Positions 45,412 to 54,974 of a DNA stretch of 64,000 bases are shown here, in pieces. Both the position numbers and the translations under genes were made by a program. Each line of letters starts with the position of its first letter. Position 1 is the first letter of the stretch. The DNA is from Stentor coeruleus (taxonomy: Eukaryota; Ciliophora; Heterotrichea; Heterotrichida; Stentoridae), in NCBI GenBank assembly GCA_001970955.1, contig MPUH01000021.1:62001-126000 (forward strand), in the 5' to 3' direction. The notes below the pieces were generated by a model. The model was not told the origin of the DNA. It made no database searches and was given only the letters and a program-made list of their open reading frames with translations.

Positions 45412-46740
45412 TTAAACATCATCTTCATCAATAGAATAAATGAGTTTTTTTTCTGAGCTTATCAGTTCATTTCCATATTCAAACACTGGATCATCATCTT
45501 CAAACCTTTTTTTTTGTAAATAATTTCTTAGTCCATGTGCATATCCTTCATATACAATAGCAAATAAAGCAATTATCATACTGAAACACCCTATGACATA
45601 ATTTCTTTCCATATTCTGACTGAGAAAATACATAAGAATATAAGAGAAACTGCTAAAAAACTTATTAACTGGGTAAAAAAACCCAACCATACGATCATTT
45701 ACTAATTCATAATCATTATGGCCTAGTTCAGTTATAGCACAACCAAGTAAATCTGCAGCTCCTGAATATAGGACAGTTATGATACCCCCATATAAAAACA
45801 AAGGTTTCAATATAAAATTTTGTAAAAACTCGCTGATATTAATGAAATCCAAAGGCCCAGCTATTATAAAGGCAATAGCAATCATACAAAGTCCTATAAA
45901 AACTCTAGCTCGCTTGTGGATGTTATGAAGTTTATATTTATTTGCCAGGATTCCTATAGAAAGAATTATTCCTAAGATTGCTAGAGCTATGGTATAATCT
46001 AAATTTAAATAAGAGCCAGAAAATGTAAATATTGATAACCAAAAACTACATCCGAATGTAGTTCCTAATGCTGAAAGGTTTAGTTTTGCAATCTGATTTT
46101 CTCATACCTTAACTTTTTTAATATCTTTTAACAAAATCGGATTAGCTGGAGCTATTAAAATCCCATCATCTTCTAAAATAAAATGCAGAATTATAGCAGA
46201 TGTCGCATAAATCCAAGTTATAAAACAGAAAAAAAACGCATACCAAGTTCTATAATAAATATTCCGTAAAACAATAGAACCAAAACTTGATGATAATATT
46301 GAAATTGAATAAATAAGTGAAAGACTGAATCCACCACAATAGTTATATTTATTAATAAGATAACTGATAAATGATGTATAAATAAGAGCTTCACAAATAT
46401 TTTGGATTATAACTAAGAACATGTAAAATGGGTAAAATATCAGCCAAAATGATCCTGAGAATATTACATATAAAAGATAACAAAAAGCCTAAATGATAAA
46501 TACGAGTATTAAACAAGGGTAAACTAAAACTTTTTTTCTTCCAAAGACTTGTATGAAATTAGGGGAAAATAGAGATATGAGGCTTGTGAGGATTTTTATT
46601 ATAAAAGTGTAGTAGAAGAGCCATGAGTCTGCTGATTTTCGTTCATTTAGTACTGTGGCTAAGTATAGGCTATATCCAGAAAGACAGAAAAAATGTAGTG
46701 AAATTGCTGTGAGGATACTGATAAGATTATAATCAACCAT
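45412..46740 (-). CDS. Multi-spanning MFS-like transporter
   Basis: A protein of 432 residues after removing two 15-nt introns, 46489-46503 (GTATTTATCATTTAG) and 46093-46107 (GTATGAGAAAATCAG). About ten to twelve hydrophobic segments span the chain. The FGRKKV sequence after the second helix resembles MFS motif A but otherwise family motifs are weak. The C-terminus is hydrophilic and acidic (YSIDEDDV). Substrate unknown. Part of exon 1 and the start of exon 2 are duplicated upstream at 46839-47099. Confidence 0.7.
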
Positions 46741-46838
46741 GATGAATTTTATTATATATTTAATAGTAAATAAATATAATTTCCTAGTATATTTATTTAC
46801 AGAATAGGGTGTTTTAAAGATCAGTTTCTAAAGATAAG

Positions 46839-47099
46839 CATGTAAATTGAGTAAAATATCAGCCAAAATGATCCTGAGAATATTACATAAAAAAATAACA
46901 AAAAGCCTAAATGATAAATACGAGTATTAAACAAGGGTAAACTAAAACTTTTTTTCTTCCAAAGACTTGTATGAAATTAGGGGAAAATAGAGATATGAGG
47001 CTTGTGAGAATTTTTATTATAAAAGTGTAGTAGAAGAGCCATGAGTCTGCTGATTCTCGTTCATTTAGTACTGTGGCTAAGTATAAGCCATATCCAGAA
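46839..47099 (-). pseudogene. Partial recent duplicate of the transporter gene
   Basis: About 260 bases nearly identical to 46420-46691, including the 15-nt intron (copy at 46907-46921). Only a few substitutions and a one-base length change are visible. It lacks the native start region and everything after the beginning of exon 2, so it cannot encode a transporter. A recent local segmental duplication, unless it is an assembly error. Confidence 0.8.
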
Positions 47100-47327
47100 T
47101 TATATAAAGTTTTTAACCAAAAAAGCATATACAAAACATACCGTTTTCAAAAACCTAAGTATAAAATCATATCAAAAGCCATAAATTTTAATGTTATATT
47201 ATACTAAAAACTATTTAAATCCTAATCACCCCAAACTGAAATTTACAACAAAAGTTAAATATATTATAAAACCCTAACATCAACCTACCATTATCTAATT
47301 TTTTTTCTTTTAATATCATTACATTAT

Positions 47328-48624
47328 ATGAGTGAATATAGCATAACTCAAGAAGACTTAGAGAGTCGCGCTGACTCTTATGACCAAATACGTAATCTTT
47401 ATAAACAAAAAAGCTTGAGCTCAGAAAAATCTATCAAAAGATCTTGAAAGCTATTTACGTGAATCCATAGCAGAGCTTAGTGAAAAATTATCCACAGAGA
47501 CTGTTGATGAAATCGCAGAAGTTCATACAGTCTACACGAAATACAAGATTTTTGATCTTTGCACATTAAAAATCTCAGAATTTTTCAATACGTTAATGCC
47601 TGGATCAGGAAAAGTTTTACAAGAAGCAAAAGCAAAACACGGAAAAATATTTGAAAGCCTGTATTTGAAGACTTTGCAAAGCCTTGAAAAAAAAAACCAG
47701 TCTTTAATTGACAATGACCAAGCACAAAAAGAGTTAGAACAAGTGCTTAAAGCTGCAGAAAGCTTAGAAGCTAAAATCGTTAAATTGACTTATGATAAAA
47801 AAGAACTGAAAGAAGAGATTGAAAAGGGGAAAATTGAAAATAAAGAATATATTGAGCATTTAGAGAAAGAAAACAAAACTTTGTTGGAGAAAATATTAAG
47901 AAATGCTAGGTATCATACACAGTGTCAAGAGACGACGATTAAAAAAGGAGAATCAAGAGATAATCGTTTGTATAGTCCTTTTAGATACAGAGCTACAACA
48001 CCACCTCTCACTTTTCATGACATGACATTAAAGCAATGCGAAGAAGTTATTGAAGAAATTTACCAAGCAAAAGCTAAATATGATCAAAAATGCTTAGAGA
48101 ACAAACAACCTTATGAGAACCTTGATAGAGTTATTCATATTTACTATACACAAAAGTATGGGTTAAAGTCCTTAAAAACCCAGTGGTTAAATCTTTTGAA
48201 TAAGGCTTTGTCTAGATATGAATCTGAGATAAATGTTATGATTTTTAAGAAAATCAGGATAAATGAAATACCTGAAGATTTTGTCAATAATATCAAAGGC
48301 TTACCTGCACAAATAGCTGAATTGGTTAGAAGTTATTACAGAAGAGAGCACCCTTATATGCAAGAAAAAGTTATAAAAACAATGCAAGAGGAATGCTATA
48401 ATAAAGAAATTGATGAAGAACTTTGCACGTATATATTGTCGATTTTCACAACAAAGGATAAATATAAGGAAAAACTTTTAAGTAAAGCTGTGGCTAGTAA
48501 ATCTACAAGAAAAAGAAAAAAACTTATAAATTTTAAAGATATGTACACGGTTATTTTTGAACATACTTTAGAAGACTATGAAAGCAAACTTGATAAATCA
48601 ACAACGAAAGATAAAGAATTATAA
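47328..48624 (+). CDS. Coiled-coil protein, frame broken near the N-terminus
   Basis: The clean frame from 47596 codes for coiled coil followed by a compact helical domain (from about TLKQCEEVIEEIY) and a basic C-terminus. That frame is open back to about 47420 and coding in character (SYLRESIAELSEKL), but no ATG lies there. An ATG at 47328 opens MSEYSITQEDLESRADSYDQ in a different frame. Skipping one A in the five-A run 47425-47429 joins them into 431 residues with an exact codon count; no 15- or 16-nt intron fits. The helical domain resembles one I associate with ciliate basal-body or axonemal coiled-coil proteins, but I cannot name the family. Confidence 0.6.
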
Positions 48625-48887
48625 AAAAAATTAGGTTTTGTTTGAAAGTAATTTTTATATCAACGATTATAATAAAATTCTCAAATATAAAAACATCTTA
48701 TAATTCATTGTACTATAACACTCTTTAATTATTTCCATTATTTCATCCCCATAAAAAATAAACCCAAAATTTATATATCCAACATCAAAATCATTATCTA
48801 ATTTTTTTTTTTATTAATATTTACTACATCTTATACAAAAATAAACAAATGCTAAACAATTCATCTGAGAAATAAGTAATTCGATTA

Positions 48888-49610
48888 CTATTTACTATTA
48901 CTGCTTGGAGGAGCTTTTTTATCTTGTTCTTCAAGTGCTTTCTTCCACACTCCAGCTCTTAGCTACATATTTCATACCTCAATTCTCTGTATAGATTGAG
49001 AGAGGCGCGTTTTCGTATAATCATTATGCGCAACAGGCAAATAAAATATAGGGGGGATGGTCCTATATATATAATACACAGTAAGTATATAACACCAATA
49101 AGCTTCTACTCTTTTAACCTGTCCTGTTTTCTATATATTCTTTACCTGCATTTCATATTCTAACTTTATAATTTCCTCTTCTAACTCTTTTTTCTCCTTC
49201 AATTCTGTTTTTTTTATTTTCTATGTCTTTAATACAGCTATTTCTTCACGCGTTTGAATTTTGATTTCTTCAGCAACTTTTTTGATTTCTTGGGTGAGAT
49301 TTTCATCAATTTTCTGTTGATTGTCGCGGATTTCTTTTTGGCAATTAAGCCCGTCTCTAGCGCTTTTCAGATGGCTAAGCACACAAGTTAGGATTTTTTG
49401 GTTTCTGCAACGTTCTGAGGTTTTGTCTTCGTGCATTGGGGGCTTTTCTACCTGAAAGTCTACTTTTTTAGGAGATCTTGAACGTTTTTTTCTTATGTAA
49501 GGGAATTCTTGAACTTCTTCACCCCGTCTTTTTACTATGAGAACTTCGCTTTCGGGTCTATTTTTATATTTACCTATGCTTTTGAGTGCTGATCCTCCGG
49601 AGATTATCAT
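48888..49610 (-). CDS. PNN: Pinin/memA-family protein with four 15-nt introns
   Basis: Only the first 129 codons are visible without splicing. Removing introns at 49221-49235 (GTATTAAAGACATAG), 49131-49145 (GTAAAGAATATATAG), 49063-49077 (GTATTATATATATAG) and 48963-48977 (GTATGAAATATGTAG) gives 220 residues and an exact codon count. The product has a basic RS-like patch (RKKRSRSPKK), the pinin core start (RNQKILTCVLSHLK, compare R.RRMFG.LLGTL.K), a Glu/Lys-rich helix, and the family's aromatic block ILTVTIPPIFYLPVAHND (compare IRTKT.P.LFY.P). Pinin belongs to the exon-junction/splicing periphery. The third intron lacks an in-frame stop and is inferred from the family match. Confidence 0.75.
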
Positions 49611-50180
49611 TGATTTTGTTCCTTTCCTTTATGAGTTCTTTATGCTGGACTTGCATACCTTCCATTTTTATGTATATATGCTAAGTGTTGATGTGTAAGG
49701 TTGGGGTTTATTAGGAATATGAGAAGATTATGAGGAAAATTATGATTATATAATAATAAACTCGGAGGATATAGGAAAAGAGAATATAAAATTTGCTATC
49801 AAAAGGGTTCTTTTTTAGGAGATTATAACACCCAAAGTCCAAAAAAGATATTTTTTAAGCTAAATCTACATTTCTAAAGATCATTTTTTTGTAGTTTTAT
49901 ATTATTAAATTTTATTTTAACAGTTTACATCAACCTGATCAAATTATGACAGTTTTTATAAATATTTTGTGCCTTGTCCTTTAAGTAAGTTTAATATATC
50001 AAGTTATGAAAAATCATAAGTCAAGCCTAGCCAATTAAAAAAATACATGATTTTCTCTTATTAAAAAAAATTATACATATTTCCAATCTAATGTAATTAT
50101 TATTTACAATTAAACTTTTTTTGTCTAAAGGATATGCTCCTTTTAGTTTAGCCACCATCAAGAAAGTTTTTATAGAAAAA
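49611..50180. other. Divergent intergenic region
   Basis: No gene seen. G-rich and C-poor next to the pinin start, more C towards the right. It would hold the pinin promoter and the former promoter of the decayed OTU1 paralogue. Confidence 0.35.
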
Positions 50181-50853
50181 ATGCCCACAATTCAGTTTTC
50201 TGAAACAGTCTCCCTTTTAAATAGAGCTTAGACTTATTGAAACTCAAAAGTTTTTTGATGGTTCAATTATTGCTATAAGGCTTATACCTAATGATAACTC
50301 TTGTTTGTTTACAGCAATACACTATGCGATGAATAGGAATTTCGATAATTCTGGATACTTACGTGATTGCATTGGTACATTTCTTAAAAAAAATCCAGAT
50401 AAATTTGAAGAGGGTATTTTAGGTAGATCGATCGAAGAATATAGCCAATGGATTAAAAATACTAATAATTGGGGTGGAGAAATAGAACTCGTTATATTAA
50501 GTGAATATTTTAAAGTTGAAATCTGCATAATTTCAGTAAACCCTATATCTGAAAGCTTTATAAATGAAGATAAATCCTATCGTAAAAGAATTTACCTTCT
50601 CTTCACTAACGCTCAATACAATTTAATAGTCAGGAATTTTCCAGATGGGAATTTAAAATCAGATGTGACGCGATTTTCGAAAAACCCCTACACACATTCA
50701 TTAGTTTTGGATGCTGCTAATAATTTCAGAAGTAAAAATATCCATAAAGAGTTAGTGACTTTTATATGCAGAGATTGCTATAAAGCATTTGTAGGTAGTT
50801 AATCAGCTTCAGCTCATGGGCAAGAAACTAAACATAATCTTCGCGCAAATTAA
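50181..50853 (+). pseudogene. YOD1: Decayed OTU1/YOD1-type deubiquitinase
   Basis: The clear OTU domain runs from IPNDNSCLFTAIHYAM through ILGRSIEEYSQWIK, WGGEIELVILSEYFKVEIC and VRNFPDG. Asp and Cys of the catalytic centre are present, but the family's His in the segment IHYD is Gln here (AQYN). The N-terminus is out of frame: the domain frame has a stop just upstream and no Met. At the C-terminus a TAA at 50800-50802 falls inside the C2H2 finger: reading past it gives HGQETKH with exactly the family's 12-residue spacing from CRDC to His and 5 residues between His. Lost His, lost start and an internal stop together mean a dying paralogue. Confidence 0.75.
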
Positions 50854-50897
50854 TATAAGGTAGAAAATAATAAGTTATTGGTAAATGCATTGAAATA

Positions 50898-51560
50898 TTA
50901 AGGGATTTTATATTTATTAGATTTGGTTTTGTATTTGAGATATACAACTATATGATTTTTTTTGGGGTTTGCGATTTTGATGATATTCGTTGTTGAATAG
51001 TTGTATTCTTTCTTCTTCTTCAGATAATATCCAGCAAAAAAATTCATAAGCATACTCGTAGGGTCATCGTTTTCTAATTAAATTGTAAAGTCTCACAGAA
51101 ATGCTCAAGATTCAAAGATAGCATCGTTATCCGATCAACAGCACTAATCAACCTAAAAAGCTCCTCTTCATTCTCTAAAATTTCTTTATTTTCCTCAAGC
51201 TTTTCATCATTATTCTTTTTCTTTGCCCTTATAGGTTTGATTTTTTCTTAACCTCAGGCTTTTTCCATAATTTTTCACCCCAATCAACAACCTTTTAGTT
51301 AAGAGAATTGCTGCTTGTTGAAATGACCATATTATTTTCAGTTCGAAAATAAACTTTTATGGGCAAGGATTTGGCTTTTAGGTTTACGAGATGATACTCT
51401 TGACTTTGCGTATTTGATAGGCTCTATGCTATTGAAGCTTCACTATTTATAAAATTAAAGCCAAACCTAAACCTTCTCCTATACTATTTGCATCTGCTCA
51501 TAAAAAGACTCATACACCAAAAGGAAAATCAAGATTATTGACTAGTAGGGAGGAGGTTTA
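50898..51560 (-). pseudogene. Decayed gene of unknown family
   Basis: The reverse strand shows coding-quality segments: SLSNTQSQEYHLVN and VYFRTENNMVIST, then VVDWGEKLWKKPEVKK, then ENKEILENEEELFRLISAVD and LNLEHFCETLQF, and finally NDDPTSMLMNFFAGYYL. They are separated by in-frame TAG and TAA codons and at least two frame changes, one near an A-run. Upstream (51560-51990) the + strand is G-rich and C-poor, the pattern of a leftward promoter. I do not recognise the family. Confidence 0.5.
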
Positions 51561-52205
51561 ATAGAAGTATTGAAGGTAAAAGTATATTTATAACTTCTTC
51601 AAGAAGTGGAGAAGATCCGAAATTTAGCTAAACTTACAAGTTGATTTTATCATCATGGCCATACAAATAACTTATGTGCATTATAGAAAAAATAATTATT
51701 TGATATTTGAGATTCTGAAGATGAGAGGGAGAATGGGATTATGAAAAGTATTTTTTGATTAATTTTTAGTTTATAGGATATGGGTGATTATGGCTTTAGA
51801 AGGAGAAATGAGATAAGTTGTGTATAAAGTAGTTTTATATATAAATTTACACTGAGAAGATATGCTTGTAAAACAACTTTTGATAAATATTATATTGAAA
51901 TTATAGTAATGTGGTATAGGGAGTATTAATGGACATATAGCAAGAAAATTAAACTATGATAGATTTATAAGGAAAAAAGAATTAACATCATAATATTATT
52001 TTTTAATCAGCACTATATTATATACAGCAAAACAATTTTTTTAATTTAAATATTATTTGGTTTAGTATGTATTTTATCAAGATAGAGGATTCTCAAATTG
52101 ATATTAAATTCACTTACTGCTATTTTATTATATATCATAATAACTTACTGATGTACAATATATTAATATCTTTCATGATATAAACTTAATATTTGAAATG
52201 TATGC
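51561..52205. other. Intergenic region
   Basis: No gene seen. G-rich on + to about 51990 and then mixed A/T, separating the decayed gene from the 3' end of the first GTPase gene. Confidence 0.35.
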
Positions 52206-52916
52206 TTAACTACGATTAAAGATATTTCTTACTAAAGGATCTAGTTTTTCTGTGCAAAATCTAATCCAGTAAGACTCAAATAAATCTTCATTATTCTTTT
52301 TTATTTTCAATTTGCCCACTAATGCAAAAATATTATCGACATCAAAAACATTGCTATAATAAGCCCATATGCCTGATAAATTAAATCTCTGGACTATGTC
52401 TAGTTCGACGCCATCAGTTTTTTCGTGAAACTGATCTGATGAAAAAGTTAGAATCATATAATTTGCTAAAACATTAGGTCTATTTTCTAAAAGTTTAGAA
52501 GCATTTTCAATAGATTTAGCAATACTTGCAGTCTTGCGCTTTATTGAAGAGTTTATAACATATAAAACTGAAAAATTGCAAGGGACAGTGTCTAAAAATG
52601 ATTCGATTTCTTTGCAATTTTTTCGGTCCAAATATTCGCCATATGTATCAGAAAATCCAGGAGTATCAACAAGCAAAAATCTCTTATTATATTTAGATGA
52701 GTAAACAGAATAATAATATAAGCAATAAGTGTGACTTTTTTGCGAATCTGAAGAACAAATATATTGTTTCATATTCCTAGTTGAATTTGCAAGTAAATAG
52801 TTCACTAGTGTATTCAAAAATGAAGATTTGCCTGCTCCTGTAATTCCTAATGCCAAAATAATTGAATCAAACATATAAAACTGTGGATTTTCTATTTTAG
52901 CAAAATCTGAATCCAT
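52206..52916 (-). CDS. AIG1/GIMAP-like GTPase, short form
   Basis: A 236-residue G protein. G1 is GITGAGKSS (24-32), G3 is DTPGFSDT (about 89-96), and strand-like segments VLYVINSS and MILTFSS correspond to beta strands around G4, where no NKxD/TKxD is present. It ends after the equivalent of CTEKLDPLVRNI, precisely where longer neighbours continue into coiled coil and a Cys/His finger, so it is a G domain only. It shares a 66-base start-proximal block with the next gene, differing in one base. Either a natural short isoform gene or a member that lost its C-terminus. Confidence 0.8.
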   Translation of the reverse strand: MDSDFAKIENPQFYMFDSIILALGITGAGKSSFLNTLVNYLLANSTRNMKQYICSSDSQKSHTYCLYYYSVYSSKYNKRFLLVDTPGFSDTYGEYLDRKNCKEIESFLDTVPCNFSVLYVINSSIKRKTASIAKSIENASKLLENRPNVLANYMILTFSSDQFHEKTDGVELDIVQRFNLSGIWAYYSNVFDVDNIFALVGKLKIKKNNEDLFESYWIRFCTEKLDPLVRNIFNRS

Positions 52917-52982
52917 TTATTATTATAAACAATTAGGCAACATTTTTTAAAAAAATGAAGACAAAATGATGGGTTTTACAAA
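52917..52982 (-). promoter_or_regulatory. Conserved promoter block of short GTPase gene
   Basis: 66 bases directly upstream of the ATG, matching 54523-54588 at 65 positions. It contains TTATTATTATAAACAATTAG next to the start and the near-palindrome CATTTTTTAAAAAAATG at 52941-52957, which recurs in variant form before all five GTPase genes. Confidence 0.65.
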
Positions 52983-53277
52983 GAAACACATTGTTTATGA
53001 ATAATGCATATAATATGAAAGTGTGTGCATACTCTCTAATATATAAAGGGACTATAAATAAATTCGTGTTTGCTCTTATCATACCACTTATGCGAAGTTT
53101 GAATATTATTCTTTTTGAATTTATCTTTTATGTGCTTATTAATCTATTTTTGCCTAAAAAAATTCTAACAATGTAAATATAATTTTGCAATATATTATTC
53201 TGATATTAAAATAGAAAAAAACTAAAATTTTTATGCAAGTCAAATAGCTTTTAAATCCTATATGATTACTATAAAAC

Positions 53278-54522
53278 CTAATTTAATCTTCTTCTCAAAT
53301 TTTCTAATAGTTTTATTCGGTCTTCATTCATATCTCTTCTTGCTTCTATTATCAATTCATTCAAAAAATCTGAAAATGGGAAACCTGGAAGTAATCCTTT
53401 CATTTTTCTGAGTGAATCAAGACATTCATTTTCGGCGCTTGCTGCATCTCGTTTTATTTCATCCAATGATGACATATAATTTATAATTTTTGATGAAATC
53501 TCAACATGCTGATATAATTTTTTAGTGATGATGTGATTAGCATAACTATGACCACATACGTCACATACTGAATTAAACATCGTCCTAACTCTTATAAAAA
53601 ATCTAGAAAACATTCCAACATTTAATCTGCAATTTCCATGAGTTTGAGAATTGCATTTATATGTACAATTTCTATCTATTTCATAGCTGCAAATGAAGTT
53701 ATTATCCTTTCTTGCTGGATGCTTTATCAGAGCGTACGCATAAGTTAGGCTTGAACGATTACCTTGAAATGTCAAACAATTTTTTACCTTTTCTTCCATT
53801 TTAAAAATATTCAATTTTACTTCATTTTTAGTGTTTTCAAATTGTAAATATGGTGTAGTTTCTATTCGTTCTTTATGAGCAAAATTTATAAATCCTGCAA
53901 AAAAATTAGAAATATTATTTCTCATGAATTCTTGCCATTTATTTTTATTCACATTCCTGATTTCATCTAAAGGCCTTGAGAATGGTAAATTTTCAATGGA
54001 TATAACTTGTTTTACTGATTTCAATTTCGTTCTCTCAATAAAATATTGTAAAAGTTCATCGTCTGATGCTTTATAGTTCTGCTTATAGTGAGTAAGCAAA
54101 GCTAGAATGGAATACTTTAAATCATCAGAAATAAGACTGATTATACTTTCTATACCTTTTTTATGTGAAGGCTGAACTCTATTTTGAGAATAGTTATAAA
54201 CGCATACTATAGCATTTATGAAGTTTAATTCGCATATCGACTCTAATATTTTTTTTCTTATCATTAAATCATTTCCTCCTGTATCAGCTAGGCCTGGAGT
54301 ATCTATAAGCAAATATTTTTTATTGTCATGCTTAGATCTAACAATATATTTTCTAACATTTGATGTTTCAGAATTACGTTCAAACCCAATGGTTGCATAT
54401 TCTCTAACATTTTTTGGATCATTGTCCTCAAAATAGTTAGCAATTAAGTTAATAACTGAAGATTTGCCTGAGCCAGTTAGTCCTAAAAAGAGAATGCAAT
54501 AGTCGTATTCAGGTTCTGACAT
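53278..54522 (-). CDS. AIG1/GIMAP-like GTPase with Cys/His finger (2)
   Basis: A 414-residue protein. G1 GLTGSGKSS (14-22), G3 DTPGLADT (74-81), and LALLTHYKQ where G4 is expected, without the Asp-containing NKxD. Residues about 275-335 form a Cys/His module: a Cys-rich approach, HGNCRLNVG, then CDVCGHSYANH. A helical region follows that begins near KIINYMSSL and ends LLENLRRRLN. No signal peptide or membrane segment, so probably cytosolic, perhaps recruited to membranes by G-domain oligomers as in GIMAPs (family knowledge). Uninterrupted and free of introns. Confidence 0.85.
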   Translation of the reverse strand: MSEPEYDYCILFLGLTGSGKSSVINLIANYFEDNDPKNVREYATIGFERNSETSNVRKYIVRSKHDNKKYLLIDTPGLADTGGNDLMIRKKILESICELNFINAIVCVYNYSQNRVQPSHKKGIESIISLISDDLKYSILALLTHYKQNYKASDDELLQYFIERTKLKSVKQVISIENLPFSRPLDEIRNVNKNKWQEFMRNNISNFFAGFINFAHKERIETTPYLQFENTKNEVKLNIFKMEEKVKNCLTFQGNRSSLTYAYALIKHPARKDNNFICSYEIDRNCTYKCNSQTHGNCRLNVGMFSRFFIRVRTMFNSVCDVCGHSYANHIITKKLYQHVEISSKIINYMSSLDEIKRDAASAENECLDSLRKMKGLLPGFPFSDFLNELIIEARRDMNEDRIKLLENLRRRLN

Positions 54523-54588
54523 TTATTATTATAAACAATTAGGCAACATTTTTTTAAAAAATGAAGACAAAATGATGGGTTTTACAAA
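54523..54588 (-). promoter_or_regulatory. Conserved promoter block of GTPase gene 2
   Basis: Partner of 52917-52982 with a single mismatch. The near-palindrome CATTTTTTTAAAAAATG is at 54547-54563, 24 bases from the ATG, the same distance as in its partner. Similarity continues weakly for about 20 bases further upstream and then ends. Confidence 0.65.
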
Positions 54589-54974
54589 TCAAAGAAACAG
54601 ATTGCTTTTGAATAAGACACGATCATTTTTTTATTTCTGATATATTTAATTGCATTAGGCCTAACTAAAATGCTAATACTCATATCTAGTTCTATAACAA
54701 TTTTATTCTTTTAATTATTTGCAATTTGCATGCATTTCTAGATAAGTACCTTGCATCAAAGGAGAAAAGCTTTCCAAATAAGATATGGCTTATGATTGAC
54801 TAGCCTTCAAAGTAATACTAATCTTTAAAAACAAATAATTAGCTGTTTAAGATGTAATTTTCCCTTATAAGAAACATGGAACTCCAAATTAAGCAACATT
54901 AGCTTGGCGACAATTTTTCAAAGAACTTCATGCATTTAAGATTCAATAATTAACTATATCTAACTAATAATTTT
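54589..54974. other. Intergenic region
   Basis: Nothing recognised between GTPase gene 2 and the 3' end of GTPase gene 3 beyond the short upstream similarity noted for the promoter block. Confidence 0.35.

Noticed and set aside
50793-50808. 16-nt intron GTAGGTAGTTAATCAG in the OTU1 remnant
   Set aside because: It would remove the TAA, but the resulting frame loses both zinc-finger His residues that are in perfect register without it.
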